Positions 9,201 to 16,262 of a stretch of 64,000 bases of DNA are shown piece after piece. The stretch lies in NCBI GenBank assembly GCA_964562015.1, contig CAZLRH010000007.1, positions 62,001 to 126,000 on the forward strand, in the 5' to 3' direction. The stretch's first letter is position 1, and every line of letters starts with the position of its first letter. Source of the DNA: CAZLRH01 sp964562015 (GTDB lineage Bacteria; Verrucomicrobiota; Verrucomicrobiia; Opitutales; JABDGR01). Position numbers and translations under genes: made by a program. The notes under the pieces were generated by a model. The model had not been told where the DNA came from and ran no database searches. It was given only the letters and a program-made list of their open reading frames with translations.

Positions 9201-10827
9201 TAAAGCCGCCCTGGATTTGCAGCGCGGCACCCGCGCTGATGGTCGTGACGCCCGCCGCCGTGCCCAAGGCGCTCGCACTTTGAATATTCACCACACCTGC
9301 GCTAATCGTGGTGGCCCCGGTGTAAGTATTGGTGCCGTTGATGGTCAAGGTACCCGCGCCGTCCTTGGTCAGCGTGCCGGAGGTCGTGCCAAGGACACCC
9401 GCCAAGGTGAGATTTCCAGCGCCGCCCAACGTGAGATTCATCGCCGCGCCGCCCACGGCCCCCGAAAGCGTGAGGCTGCCGGCGTCGGAGTTGATGCGTG
9501 TAGCCGAGCCCAGCGTAATCGCGCCGGAGGCGGTGTTCACCCCGGAAATATTGCGCAAGGCGCCATCGGTCGAAACGCCATTGCCGTTGAGCGTCAAGGG
9601 CTCCGTCGTCGTGATGCCGCCCTGGATTTGGAGAGCCGCGCCCGCGGTGACACTCGTCGCGCCCGCCGCCGTGCCCAAGGCGCCGGCACTTTGAATATTT
9701 ACCACGCCTGCAGAAATCGTGGTGGCGCCGGTGTAAGTATTGGTGCCATTGAGGGTCAAGGTACCGGCGCCGTCCTTGGTCAACGTCCCCGAGGTGGTGC
9801 CAATCGCGCCCGCAATGGTGGTGTTCCCCGCGCCACCGACGGTCAGGCCAAAGGTTGCGCCGCTGATGGCGTTGGAAAGGGTTAGCAGACCGGCGTCGGA
9901 ATTGATGCGCGTGGCCGACCCCAAGGTAATGGTGCCAGAGACGGTATTCGTACCGGAATTGTTGCGCAATGCGCCGGACGTGGCGATGCCCGCGCCGTTC
10001 AACGTAAGCGGCTCGGCAGTCGAGATGTTACCCTGAATTTCGAGGGCGGCGCCGGACGTCACCGCCGTGCCGTTGGTGGTGCCACCGAGCGCGCTGTCAT
10101 TCTGGATGCGCAGCACGCCCGCAGTGATGGTCGTCGCGCCGGCGTAGGTGTTCGCGCCGCTTAAAGTCAGCACGCCACTTCCGTTCATGGTCAACGTCCC
10201 ACTCCCGATCGTGTCCGAGATTACTTTGGCTATACTCGTGTTGCCCGACCCAGTCACGAAAAGCGCATGGCCCGCCAGATTGAGGGCATTGGCCGACGTG
10301 GCCAGGGAGAGCAAGCCCGTGCCATTGTTGGCGATGGCCAGCGTGCTGCCAAGCGTGATGGCTTCATTGAGCGTCGCATTGGCCGCGTAATCGCTGAGCA
10401 CATTAAGGGAGGCATTCCCACTCGAAACCTGAAAGGTCAATGTACTGTTGCCCAACGTAAAATCCACGCTGCTGTTCGAAAATTGCAGGGTGCCGAGCGT
10501 GATGGGCGCGTTCAGGTCGACGGTGTTGTTGCCCGCGACGAATCCCGGCCCGAAAATCGCGGTGTCGCCGACCGCGTTGGGCACGCTCGCGGGCTGCCAA
10601 TTGCCGGCATCCGTCCAATTGCCGCTCAGCGCGCCCGTCCAATTTCCCGTCACCTGCGCCCGCATCACCGGCACGCAGGCCAGCCCGAGCAGGGCACTCG
10701 CGAGGAGTCGACTCCATGCCCGCCGCCGGTTTCCCGCCCGCGCCAAAAAGGAAAACGCGCACACGCGACGAGAGGCCTCGCAGCCCCAGGCCCTCCTGCC
10801 TTGCGCGCGATTTTGCGACGCCCTCAC
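235..10827 (-). CDS. Giant autotransporter-associated beta-strand repeat protein, about 3530 aa
   Basis: Very large secreted protein made almost wholly of Gly/Thr/Asn/Ala-rich beta-strand repeats of the TIGR02601 (autotransporter-associated) type, recognisable by recurring units such as LTKAGAGTLTLNG-NTYTG. After a long basic N-region (about residues 1-40) there is a hydrophobic signal segment (LLASALLGLACVPVMRA) followed by VTGNWTGALSGNW, so export is expected. No C-terminal beta-barrel is visible. The C-terminus (AIPESSACALCAGMLALLAS then RRR) resembles a degenerate PEP-CTERM sorting signal with PES instead of PEP. Internal block duplications are listed separately. The start used is a GTG directly after an in-frame TAG on the upstream side; the true start could be slightly downstream, but a start after the signal segment is unlikely. 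Likely a surface fibre or adhesin; no enzymatic domain seen. Confidence 0.88.
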   Translation of the reverse strand: MRASQNRAQGRRAWGCEASRRVCAFSFLARAGNRRRAWSRLLASALLGLACVPVMRAQVTGNWTGALSGNWTDAGNWQPASVPNAVGDTAIFGPGFVAGNNTVDLNAPITLGTLQFSNSSVDFTLGNSTLTFQVSSGNASLNVLSDYAANATLNEAITLGSTLAIANNGTGLLSLATSANALNLAGHALFVTGSGNTSIAKVISDTIGSGTLTMNGSGVLTLSGANTYAGATTITAGVLRIQNDSALGGTTNGTAVTSGAALEIQGNISTAEPLTLNGAGIATSGALRNNSGTNTVSGTITLGSATRINSDAGLLTLSNAISGATFGLTVGGAGNTTIAGAIGTTSGTLTKDGAGTLTLNGTNTYTGATTISAGVVNIQSAGALGTAAGATSVTAGAALQIQGGITTTEPLTLNGNGVSTDGALRNISGVNTASGAITLGSATRINSDAGSLTLSGAVGGAAMNLTLGGAGNLTLAGVLGTTSGTLTKDGAGTLTINGTNTYTGATTISAGVVNIQSASALGTAAGVTTISAGAALQIQGGFTTTEPLTLNGSGIANDGAVRNISGVNTASGAVTLASDARINSDTGSLTMSGGFGGAGFNITVGGAGTTTLSGIIGTGTGNLTKDGIGSLTLSGANTYTGGTILNAGTITYGANNVLATAAITINGGNFDINTRSDTVGAVTMFNGNLTGTTGVLTGGSYTVENGLISAILAGAVTFTKNNAAGTVNLTGANTFTGATTLNAGTLILGHSLALQASTVTNSGGNLSFGSLTAVTLGALSGAQNVTLENGNLTPDPVALTLGVNTATHTGILSGNGSLIKAGAGVQTLSGVNTYAGSTTLNAGVLAVTTMADGGLPSGIGQSSNVSSNLVLNGGTLRYVNATTANTTNRLFSLGASGGTLDATGTVAAATITFSNTSAIDVPAGASRTLTLTGTNTGNNLFASIVGDPAGGNSVSLVKSAAGTWVLSALNTYSGTTTISGGCLSINSIGDVGGGASAVGAPTTAVAGTIAIGSGAVAGTLQYTGASNASTNRILNLAGAAGGVTLDESGAGNLTFTSNFTATGVGAKVLTLTGSTAGIGNISGNIVNGSGTTSLTKSGTGEWILSGNNSYSGVTTVSGGLLVLGNDSAVGTGALTLNTGTIQGDGTAHSLANAVNLAAASTIAGASNLTFAGALTNTQAGSPTLIVNNVGNTTFAGLNLSNSATSRTVTITTGAGANVVLSGPVVDGSTATASALTKSGTGNLTLSAANTYRGTTTISAGNVFLSGAATLGNTTTVAPLTVSGGTLDLGATNQTVGAVTLSGGNINNGNLTTNAAYAAQSGSANANLAGVGLGLNKTTAGTLILTGNNTFDGPTTISAGVLAVGTLGNVGTAGSALGAPATVGNGTIAIGAVAVAGTLQYVGTSDSITNRVLNLAGTTGGATLDESGTGNVTFTGNLTATGNGAKTLTLTGSTNGIGSLQGVIVNSTGVTTVTKTGTGTWILSGTNTYTGITNVNGGVLSLGSNTTILDTAGVTINGGNFDLGAHNETVGAVILTTGNITGTGILTGTSYAVANGNISAILAGAGTFTLNSAVGVVTLTGANTYSGATTITAGTLVFAADNVMADANALTVTGRLDVHGHTETVGSIAGAGTIDLGTGGNFTVGANGTSTAFSGVISNTGASDLVKTGAGTLTLSGPNTFTGNVTLNAGGLLINNNSALGTGGTLIINAGTLDSSVAGIVLNNRPQIWNSGFTFTGTQNLNLGTGAVTLATNATVTTTANTLTVAGTIGETGGARSLTKAGAGSLTLAGNNTFSGGTVLSAGILNLNSNGTDSTNSALGTGPFTITAGTLNNTSGANVTLATTNAQAWNGSFTFTGTNNLNLGSGAVTLGASPTVTVTANTLAVGGGVGETGGARSLTKAGAGTLALNGNNTYTGTTTISAGVLTLAGTNTGNGAVTLTAGGLNINSPGALGTGLLTINGGALDNTSAGNVTLTTVTPQTWGANFAYTGSVVGNNLDLGTGAVAVAATRTVTVTANTLAVGGVISGAGGLTKAGAGTLNLYGANTFTGATSITAGNLVLGNSAALAGSTFTTGGNLSFGSLTAATFGGLSGAAALNLENGNATPDPVTLTVGVNTATFTGSLTGNGSLIKAGAGTQTFSGPLTYNGSTTISAGSFTLGGNNVLPDTGVVNVNGGTLSITTFSDVTGNLTLTSGTISGTTGNLTGSAYAVQSGTISAILNGTAALTKTTAGTVTLSAVNTYTGGTNVNAGTLTMGANNVLASIGALTVNGGNFDLNTRTNTVGNVSLVSGIISSGTGILTGTAYDLQSGTVTAILAGTGNLTKSTNGTVTLSGVNTYTGTTILNAGTLTMGASNVLSSGNVTVNGGNLDVNTRTDTIATVVLAGGNITGTTGILTGTAYDVRAGNVSAILAGAVTLTKTTTDSVTLSGVNTYTGTTAVKNGSLILAGGNNRLPVAAVMTLGDGVTNDNGKLVLGDAASAVSQTLTSLTILGTGTSNAVVGGNSGNSTLTINNAGAVVYAGLLGGAGANENNLTLTKTGAGILTLSGNSTFVGGVTWSTGGLNLNSGGTGGASSALGTGLFTIAASPLDNTSGAAVTLGTNNPQAWNASFTFTGSNNLNLGTGAVTLGASPTITVTANTLTVGGNLGESGGARSLTKAGAGTLILNGNNTYTGTTTLSAGVLTLGGNNTGNGAVTLTAGTLNLNNAGALGTGLFTINGGALDNTSGGNIVLAAVVPQTWGANFAYTGSVPGNNLDLGPGNVTMAATRTITVSANALTVGGNISGAGGLTKAGAGTLILTGPSTFTGVTTVNAGVLNIQNATALGTTAGTTSVTAGAALQIQNGITTAEPLTLNGSGISSDGALRNISGTNTVSGTITLGSATRINSDAGLLTFSNNVGGAAQNLTVGGVGNLTIAGILGTTSGTLTKDGSGTLTLNGTNTYTGSTTISAGVVNIQSAAALGTAAGATSVTAGAALQIQGGFTTAEPLTLNASGLASDGALRNLSGLNTASGAITLGSDTRINSDAGTLTLSGAVGGAAQNITVGGAGNVTFSNAIGTTTGNLTMDGTGTLTLGGANTYAGNTTALNGTTQINGTLASGALAVSGGTVNLGASNRLADTANVTVSAGTLDISTFSDTVGALQVTGGNVNGTTGTLISATAYDVQNGAVSAKLGGSVGLNKTTGGTVTLSGNSTFTGNTTVSGGTLTVSGTLASSSFQVPGGTLALAASNPLPASANVTVSGGTMDVSSFSQFLGNLTLTSGNVSGTTGVITINSPGLYDLQTGFVSASLAGSAGLHKTISAAVFLSGNNTYTGNTTIDAGSLVVTGAIAHASTIKLNSGFLSGTGSVGDIVVNSGGAIAGSLTTGNVQVNSGGIIGGTGTSGNLTLAVGGEVAPGNSLGTLHVGNFTWGGSTDASATALFELSNSDNTADKVAIASSLIKGTGDSFVFDFGGTGRGTGDQPTVYTLISFGSLSDGGFGLFNAHDFTFINGGDFSPYSYFTLGSNALTFTAIPESSACALCAGMLALLASLRRR
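1598..2421 (-). repeat. Two tandem copies of a ~411-bp module inside the giant repeat gene
   Basis: Anchoring on the codons for the N-TYTG motif gives boundaries near 1598, 2010 and 2421, so two units of about 411 bp (137 residues). Each encodes the order ISAGVVNIQ, GAALQIQGG, EPLTLNG, DGALRN-SG, ATRINSD and LTKDG-GTLTL. The same module recurs three times at 8911-10143. Confidence 0.8.
2421..3190 (-). repeat. Second copy of a ~760-bp block duplicated at 4690-5444
   Basis: This block encodes, in protein order, GARSLTKAGAGTL, NGNNTYTGTTT, TGNGAVTLTAG, GALDNTSGGN, PQTWGANFAYTGSV, GNNLDLG and ISGAGGLTKAGAG. Nearly the same order and wording is encoded at 4690-5444, which points to a segmental duplication within the gene. 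Confidence 0.75.
3530..4390 (-). repeat. Three tandem ~287-bp units inside the giant repeat gene
   Basis: N-TYTG anchor codons recur at about 3530, 3816, 4104 and 4390, giving a spacing of 286-288 bp (about 96 residues). The units encode variants of TLTMGANNVL, VNGGNFDLNTRT, GILTGTAYD and AILAG-LTK. This is a shorter repeat class than the 411-bp module. Confidence 0.75.
4690..5444 (-). repeat. First copy of the ~760-bp duplicated block
   Basis: Encodes the same motif order as 2421-3190, including PQTWGANFAYTGSV followed by NNLDLGTGAV, with scattered substitutions. In protein order this is the N-terminal copy. Confidence 0.75.
8911..10143 (-). repeat. Three tandem copies of the ~411-bp module
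   Basis: Anchor codons at about 8911, 9321, 9731 and 10143 give a spacing of 410-412 bp. The units encode the same EPLTLNG, ALRN-SG, RINSD motif series as 1598-2421. The two arrays of one module, about 6.5 kb apart in one gene, imply intragenic duplication followed by insertion or expansion of other modules between them. Confidence 0.8.
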
Positions 10828-11151
10828 TAGCTGGATTGGTCGATCTTGATTCGGCGCATAGAAACTATGAGCTGAGCGTTAATATACTCGAGTAAGTACC
10901 CGGCGGCCCGCTTCTGACGTTGCCAAAAAGGGCAACGCCGCAAAAGCCGGCGCCAGCTTGCCCAGCGGTGGATTGGCAGGGAGTGCCGCCCACCCGATCT
11001 GAGCATCATGCAAGATTATCAAAAATTCCCTGCAAAAGCCAGCGCATTCGGGCCGCGTGAAATTGGCCCAAGCTCCCGCCGGCACGGCGCGTTTTTTCCG
11101 CCGCTTTGCGGTATTGATTTAGGGAGGGCGTTCGTGTGTATACTCGGTGCG
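10828..11151. other. Divergent intergenic region of 324 bp
   Basis: It separates the minus-strand giant gene from the plus-strand transporter operon. A plausible plus-strand promoter sits at its right end (separate entry). For the giant gene an AT-rich TATATT on the minus strand (10886-10881) could be a -10, but no good -35 is present at the right distance. A short inverted pair, GTTGCC-AAAAAG-GGCAAC, lies at about 10919-10934 and could form a hairpin. Short frames here look like noise. Confidence 0.5.
11114..11144 (+). promoter_or_regulatory. Putative sigma-70 promoter of the transporter operon
   Basis: TTGATT at 11114-11119 and TATACT at 11139-11144 are separated by 19 bp. The -10 ends only 7 bp before an ATG at 11152, so transcription would start at or next to that ATG and the mRNA would be leaderless, or translation would begin at the next in-frame ATG, 11194. 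Confidence 0.35.
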
Positions 11152-12996
11152 ATGCCCCGTTCCTTCCACCACGCCATCCAGTCCGGCGGCCGCATGCTTT
11201 ATCGGCTCCTGGCGGCGGCACTGGGGTTGGTGACTCTGGCCGGCTGCAAACCGCCGCCACAGGTGGTGCGCGGGCAATTTCCACTCCCCAAGGACGCGGA
11301 GACCGCGAAATGCGAGCCAGGGAAATATGGTGGTGTCTTTGTGGTGACCGATTCAACTGAGCCCAAGACGTTCAATCCGCTCGTGCCGAGCGATCAAACT
11401 TCGGCCGGGGTGCAAGGCACCTTTCTATCGGGTCTGGTCACCCTCGACCCTTTCACCCAAAACGCCATCCCGGCGCTGGCCAAGTCCTGGGAGATCGGCC
11501 CGGACAAAAAGACCTACACCTTTCACCTGCGAGAGGGCGTGAAATGGAGTGACGGCGCACCGTTCACCGCCGATGACGTGATTTTTACCTTGGATTGCGT
11601 ATTTGCCGAAACCACGGATCCGCAAACCGGCAAGACGAAATTGCGCTACCCCAATCGCACGGCCGGTGATTTTTCTTTTGGCGGAAAGCACCTGCAATAC
11701 CGCAAGATTGACGACAACACCGTGGAATTCTTCACTCCCGAAATATTTTCCCCGTTTATCCTCAATTCCGGCGACTTTCTCATTCTACCCAAGCACAAAC
11801 TGGAGGCAGCCTACAAGGACGGCACCTTGCTGCAGCAATGGTCCTCGCAAACGGCCATCGACCATCCCGAGGAACTGGTGGGCTTGGGCGCCTTCGTGGT
11901 GGCTTACTACAAACCAGGCGAACAGATTGTTTTTACCCCCAATCCCCATTATTGGCGGGTGGACGCGCAAGGTCGGAGGCTGCCTTATCTCGATGCCGAA
12001 ATCGTGCAATTTGTCGCCAGCGCGGAGACGGAATTGCTGTTGTTCGCCACGGGCCAGGCCGACCATTCCGCGATTCCCGCCACGGATGTGCCGTGGGTGG
12101 CCAGGGATGAAAAACTCTATGACTTCACCGTGCTCAAGCGGGGCCCGTCGCCAGGGGCCATGTTTTTTTGGTTCAACCTGAAGCCGGGCAAAAATAAGGA
12201 CGGCAAACCCTATGTCGAACCGTATAAACTCGCGTGGTTTTCCAATCCAAAATTCCGGCAGGCGGTGATGTACGGGTTCGACCGGGAGGGCATTGTCAAA
12301 GGGGTGTACTTTGGGCGGGCCGAACCCCAGCGCTCCATTATTAGTCAGGGAAACCCCAAATGGTTTAACCCCGACATCCCACAGTATTCCTACGATCCGG
12401 AAAAGGCTCGTGCCCTACTCAAGGAAGCCGGCTTTCACTGGGCCACGGATGGCCGGCTGGCGGATCAAGATGATCGGCCCGTGGCATTTGAACTCCTGCT
12501 CTTCGCCGGTTCGGCGGCGGTTTCCGACATGGCCACCGTGTTCAAGCAAAACATGCACGAGTTGGGTATTGAGGTCAAATTGACGGCGGTGGATTTTTCG
12601 GTCGTGTTGCAAAAAACGGATTCTACTTTTGACTACGACATGAGCGTGATTGGCTGGGGCAGCTCGGCCGGGGCCACCGACCCATCCGGCAACAAGGCCC
12701 TCTTTCGCAGCGACGGTGAATACCATGTCTGGAATCCGAGCCAGCCGGCACCAGCCACCGACTGGGAGAAACGCCTGGACGCCTTGGTTGATGCTCAGGA
12801 ACAGACGTTTGACGACGCCGAACGCAAGGCGGCCTTCAATGAAATCCAGAGTATCTTTGCCGAGCAGCTTCCCCTGCTTTACCTGGTAACCCCGTACGGG
12901 TACCAGGGCATTCAAAATAAATGGCGCAACGTGCGGCCGCCGCCCTCCGGCACGATTTTGTGGAATATCGACGAAATCTGGACCAACCAACCGTAA
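11152..12996 (+). CDS. Extracellular solute-binding protein family 5 (OppA/DppA-like lipoprotein), OppA1
   Basis: Periplasmic, membrane-tethered substrate-binding protein of a peptide/nickel-class ABC importer. The N-terminus has a signal peptide ending in LVTLAGC, a canonical lipobox, so the mature protein should be lipid-anchored at that Cys. Typical SBP_bac_5 features follow: a split lobe opening with TDSTEPKTFNPLVP, the ALAKSWEIGPDKKTYTFHLR stretch followed by GVKWSDG, and near the end EQLPLLYLVTPYG. Length from this start is 614 aa, within the family range. First gene of a nine-gene operon, followed after 63 bp by the fused permease. Start options are 11152 and 11194, both leaving an intact signal peptide; I prefer 11152 because it sits right after a promoter-like TATACT. 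Substrate (oligopeptide, dipeptide, murein peptide) cannot be read from sequence. Confidence 0.92.
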   Translation: MPRSFHHAIQSGGRMLYRLLAAALGLVTLAGCKPPPQVVRGQFPLPKDAETAKCEPGKYGGVFVVTDSTEPKTFNPLVPSDQTSAGVQGTFLSGLVTLDPFTQNAIPALAKSWEIGPDKKTYTFHLREGVKWSDGAPFTADDVIFTLDCVFAETTDPQTGKTKLRYPNRTAGDFSFGGKHLQYRKIDDNTVEFFTPEIFSPFILNSGDFLILPKHKLEAAYKDGTLLQQWSSQTAIDHPEELVGLGAFVVAYYKPGEQIVFTPNPHYWRVDAQGRRLPYLDAEIVQFVASAETELLLFATGQADHSAIPATDVPWVARDEKLYDFTVLKRGPSPGAMFFWFNLKPGKNKDGKPYVEPYKLAWFSNPKFRQAVMYGFDREGIVKGVYFGRAEPQRSIISQGNPKWFNPDIPQYSYDPEKARALLKEAGFHWATDGRLADQDDRPVAFELLLFAGSAAVSDMATVFKQNMHELGIEVKLTAVDFSVVLQKTDSTFDYDMSVIGWGSSAGATDPSGNKALFRSDGEYHVWNPSQPAPATDWEKRLDALVDAQEQTFDDAERKAAFNEIQSIFAEQLPLLYLVTPYGYQGIQNKWRNVRPPPSGTILWNIDEIWTNQP

Positions 12997-13059
12997 GAAG
13001 TCCCGCATTTCCCCCTAACCCAATTCTCACTTTTCGCACGCTTCCCTTCGCCTCCGGCT

Positions 13060-15408
13060 ATGCTCGTCTTTGTCCTCCGTCGTCTGTTCGCCACCATCCC
13101 GCTGCTCATTTTGATCAGCGTCATGGTCTTCGCGCTGATGTCCATGGCGCCCGGCGATGCCCTGGACGAATTGCGGGCGCGCCCGGATATCCCCGCCTCG
13201 CTGGTCCAGCAATTGGAGCGGGATTACGGTTACAAAGACGCGCACGGCGACGCCAACCCGTGGTACGTGCGCTACGTTTATTGGGTCAATACGGTTTCGC
13301 CGATAAAATTCATGGGCCGCGAAGGTTCCTTTACCTGGCATTGGCGGTTGGCCGCCCCAAGTTTCGGCACTTCCATTGCCTACCAAATACCCGTGCTCGA
13401 CCTCTTGGCCCAGCGGGCACCCGCCACGCTGGCCCTGGCGCTGGCTGCGCTCTTGTTTGAAACCATTGTAGCCATTCCCCTGGGGGTGCTGGCGGCGGTC
13501 AGAAAGGGCTCGTGGGTGGATCGCCTGACCGAGTTGCTCGCTTATATTTCGTTGTCGGTGCCGGAATTTTTTCTGGCCCTGCTAGCGGTTTGTTTCGCAG
13601 CGAAGACGGGTTGGTTTCCCACGGGTGGCCTGTCCGCTTTCGACAGTGCCTTCCTTTCGCCGTGGGCTCGCTTCTGGCAATATGGCTGGCACCTGGTGCT
13701 GCCGACCATGGTGCTCGGCCTGGGCGGGGTGGCCGGCACCATGCGCATCCTGCGCGTGAACATGCTGGACTATTTAAGGGCGGAATTCGTCACCACCGCC
13801 CGCGCCAAGGGCGTGCCGGAAGGCCGCGTGCTCTACCTGCACGTGCTGCGCAACGCCATCAATCCCTTGATCACTTCGCTGGGTTACGCCTTTGCCGGAC
13901 TGCTCTCCGGCGCCGTCCTCGTAGAAAGCGTCATGAATTATCCAGGGCTAGGACGATTACTACTGGAGGCCTTCAAGCGCCACGATGAATACGTGGTCAT
14001 GGCCGCAGTGCTGATCGGCTGCATCATGCTCATGCTGGGCAACCTGCTGGCCGACCTGCTTTTGGCAGCGTGCGACCCACGCATCCGCCTGGAGAATACC
14101 GCGCCCGCAGCCGCCTCGCGCCAGCGGGGCGCCATCTGGGCGCTGGTCGTGGCCGCTGCGCTCCTCGGCGCTGCCGGCTTGGGCCTTTTCTTGCTGCCGT
14201 GGAGCGACAAAGCGGCGATGGGGCAGGCGATGGATGTCATGGAGATTGTGGGTGGCATCGTCCTTTTGCTGGCGGGCAGCGGATTTTTGGTGGTGGCGTG
14301 GCCGACCTTGCGCAAACTCTTGGCCGTGCTGCCTCGCCGGCCGGTGGTGGCCGTGGCCACGTTGACTATTATTCTACTCTACGGCGCCATGATGGCGGCG
14401 CCGTTCCTCTCCACCCAGCGCTTTGATCTAAACAATCTGCATCAGACCAACCATCCGCCCACCCGGTTGGTTTGGAAGGATGGCCGCTGGTGGGCCCAGG
14501 TTTATGAACGCGTGGATCCGGCCACCGCCGACTACCGGCCGCTGACCGGCCAGCTGTTGCCGCTGACATTTTTGGGTCGCGGGTTCGAGTACGGCTTTGG
14601 CGACAAGGATTCCCACTCGTTCAAAACCACGCGGCATCTCCTGGTGCCAGATTATGACGCATTGGAAAAGATGGTCGGCCACCCGGTGGATCGGCGGGAT
14701 TACCCTTTGTACCTCCTCGGCAGCGACTCGACCGGCCGCGACGTTTTTTCGCGTTTGCTCTACGGCTCACGGGTGTCGCTGGTGATTGGCCTCGTCGGCA
14801 TCGGTATCACCCTGACGATGGGATTTCTAGTCGGCGGGCTCGCCGGTTATTTCGGCGGCAGTTTCGATTTCTTCGCCATGCGGTTGGTCGAATTTCTCAT
14901 GGCGACGCCGACCTTGTATTTGCTGCTCGCCCTGCGCGCGGCCCTGGCCTCGTATTTTGAACCGGCGGAAATGAACCTGGTCATCATTGTCATCCTTTCG
15001 CTGATTGGCTGGGCGGGCACGGCGCGCGTACTGCGCGGCATGAGCCTGTCGCTGCGCGAACGTCCATTCGTGACGGCGGCGGAATGCCTCGGCCAAAGCA
15101 CGTTTAAAATTCTCTTCCGCCATTTTCTGCCGAATCTGGCGGGGTATTTGTTGGTGGGCGCGGCGCTCTCCATTCCTGGTTACATCCTGGGCGAGGCGTC
15201 CCTTTCCTTCCTGGGCCTGGGGATTCAAGAACCTTCCGCGTCCTGGGGCCTGATGTTGCAGCAAGCCCAGGGCGACTTGAAAGTTCTTATGCTAAACTTT
15301 TGGTGGATGCTCTTGCCCGGTGCCGCGATCTTCGTTACTTTCATTGCTTTTAATGTCCTGGGCGACGCCCTGCGCGATATCGTTGATCCGAAAATGAAAA
15401 CCCGATGA
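13060..15408 (+). CDS. Fused OppB-OppC type ABC permease, 782 aa
   Basis: Two inner-membrane permease subunits that are normally separate proteins are joined in one frame. Residues 1 to about 347 form the OppB-like half: N-terminal helix, a periplasmic loop with PWYVRYVYW, and a cytoplasmic EAA loop around TTARAKGVPEGRVLYLHVLR ending in GLLSGAVLVESVMNYPGLG. Residues about 360-440 add hydrophobic linker helices. The rest is OppC-like: LGSDSTGRDVFSRLLYGSR, an EAA loop TAAECLGQSTFKILFRHFLP and the terminal SFLGLGIQEPSASWG. The stop overlaps the ATG of the ATPase gene by four bases (ATGA), implying translational coupling. The frame is continuous, with no sign of a lost stop, so the fusion looks genuine. 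It probably works with OppA1, OppD and OppF as one importer. Confidence 0.9.
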   Translation: MLVFVLRRLFATIPLLILISVMVFALMSMAPGDALDELRARPDIPASLVQQLERDYGYKDAHGDANPWYVRYVYWVNTVSPIKFMGREGSFTWHWRLAAPSFGTSIAYQIPVLDLLAQRAPATLALALAALLFETIVAIPLGVLAAVRKGSWVDRLTELLAYISLSVPEFFLALLAVCFAAKTGWFPTGGLSAFDSAFLSPWARFWQYGWHLVLPTMVLGLGGVAGTMRILRVNMLDYLRAEFVTTARAKGVPEGRVLYLHVLRNAINPLITSLGYAFAGLLSGAVLVESVMNYPGLGRLLLEAFKRHDEYVVMAAVLIGCIMLMLGNLLADLLLAACDPRIRLENTAPAAASRQRGAIWALVVAAALLGAAGLGLFLLPWSDKAAMGQAMDVMEIVGGIVLLLAGSGFLVVAWPTLRKLLAVLPRRPVVAVATLTIILLYGAMMAAPFLSTQRFDLNNLHQTNHPPTRLVWKDGRWWAQVYERVDPATADYRPLTGQLLPLTFLGRGFEYGFGDKDSHSFKTTRHLLVPDYDALEKMVGHPVDRRDYPLYLLGSDSTGRDVFSRLLYGSRVSLVIGLVGIGITLTMGFLVGGLAGYFGGSFDFFAMRLVEFLMATPTLYLLLALRAALASYFEPAEMNLVIIVILSLIGWAGTARVLRGMSLSLRERPFVTAAECLGQSTFKILFRHFLPNLAGYLLVGAALSIPGYILGEASLSFLGLGIQEPSASWGLMLQQAQGDLKVLMLNFWWMLLPGAAIFVTFIAFNVLGDALRDIVDPKMKTR

Positions 15409-16262
15409 ACCCGCCCGCCTCCGCGCCTCTGTTGCAAGTCCAGGACTTGCACATCACCTTCCACGGCGACCAGCATGTCGTCCAGGCGGTGCGCGGCGTT
15501 TCGTTTCAAGTGGAGGAGGGGCGCACGCTCGCGGTCGTCGGCGAAAGCGGCAGCGGCAAATCCGTCACCGCGCTGGCCCTCACCCGCCTGCTCCCGCTCC
15601 CGCCCGCCTGCACGCTTTCCGGGCGCATTCTGTATCGCGGGCGCGACACGCTGACCGTTCCGCCCGCGGAATTGCGGCGCATCCGCGGCAAGGAAATCGC
15701 GTACGTTTTTCAGGAACCCGGCGCTTCGCTCAACCCCGTGTTTTCGGTCGGCTGGCAAATCGCGGAGGCCGTGAAATTGCATTTTCCCGAGGAAAAAGAT
15801 GTGCGCGGGCGCGTCGTCAACGCCATGCGCGACGTGGGCATCCGCGACCCGGAAAAGCGCTACGACGCCTACCCGCACGAAATGAGCGGCGGGATGCAGC
15901 AGCGCGTGATGATCGCCATGGCTCTCGCCTGTGAGCCGCGTCTGCTGGTGGCCGACGAACCGACGACGGCCCTCGACGTCACCATCCAAAAACAGATTCT
16001 CGACCTGCTGCGCGACGTGCGCGCGCGGCACCACATGGCCACGATTCTCATCACGCACAATTTCGGCATCGTCGCCGGTTTTGCCGACGATGTGGTGGTG
16101 ATGTACCACGGCAAAATCGTCGAGGCCGGGCCCGTGGCCCAAGTGCTCGCCGCACCGCAGCATCCGTACACGCAGGCCCTCATTGCGTGCATCCCGCGCC
16201 TGGGCCAGCGCCAGCGCCGGCTCGTCACCATCGACCACGCCAAGCTTGCCGCCTATGTCTGA
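15405..16262 (+). CDS. ABC importer ATPase, OppD/DppD type
   Basis: Nucleotide-binding subunit that drives peptide import by ATP hydrolysis at the cytoplasmic face of the permease. Walker A GESGSGKS is at residues 46-53, the Q-loop in AYVFQEPGASLNP around 103, the signature MSGGMQQR at 160-167, Walker B LLVADEP at 180-186 with catalytic Glu185, and the switch His at about 218 (ITHNF). At 285 residues it is shorter than usual OppD (about 320-330): it ends soon after the QALIACIPRLG region, so much of the usual C-terminal extension, including its cysteine-rich part, seems to be missing. Overlaps the permease gene by 4 bp and the next ATPase by 8 bp. Confidence 0.95.
   Translation: MNPPASAPLLQVQDLHITFHGDQHVVQAVRGVSFQVEEGRTLAVVGESGSGKSVTALALTRLLPLPPACTLSGRILYRGRDTLTVPPAELRRIRGKEIAYVFQEPGASLNPVFSVGWQIAEAVKLHFPEEKDVRGRVVNAMRDVGIRDPEKRYDAYPHEMSGGMQQRVMIAMALACEPRLLVADEPTTALDVTIQKQILDLLRDVRARHHMATILITHNFGIVAGFADDVVVMYHGKIVEAGPVAQVLAAPQHPYTQALIACIPRLGQRQRRLVTIDHAKLAAYV

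Noticed and set aside
235..10827. Possible CRISPR array because of regular repeats
   Set aside because: The repeats are in one open frame, 287-411 bp long, diverged, and encode beta-strand units; no short identical direct repeats with unique spacers and no cas genes.
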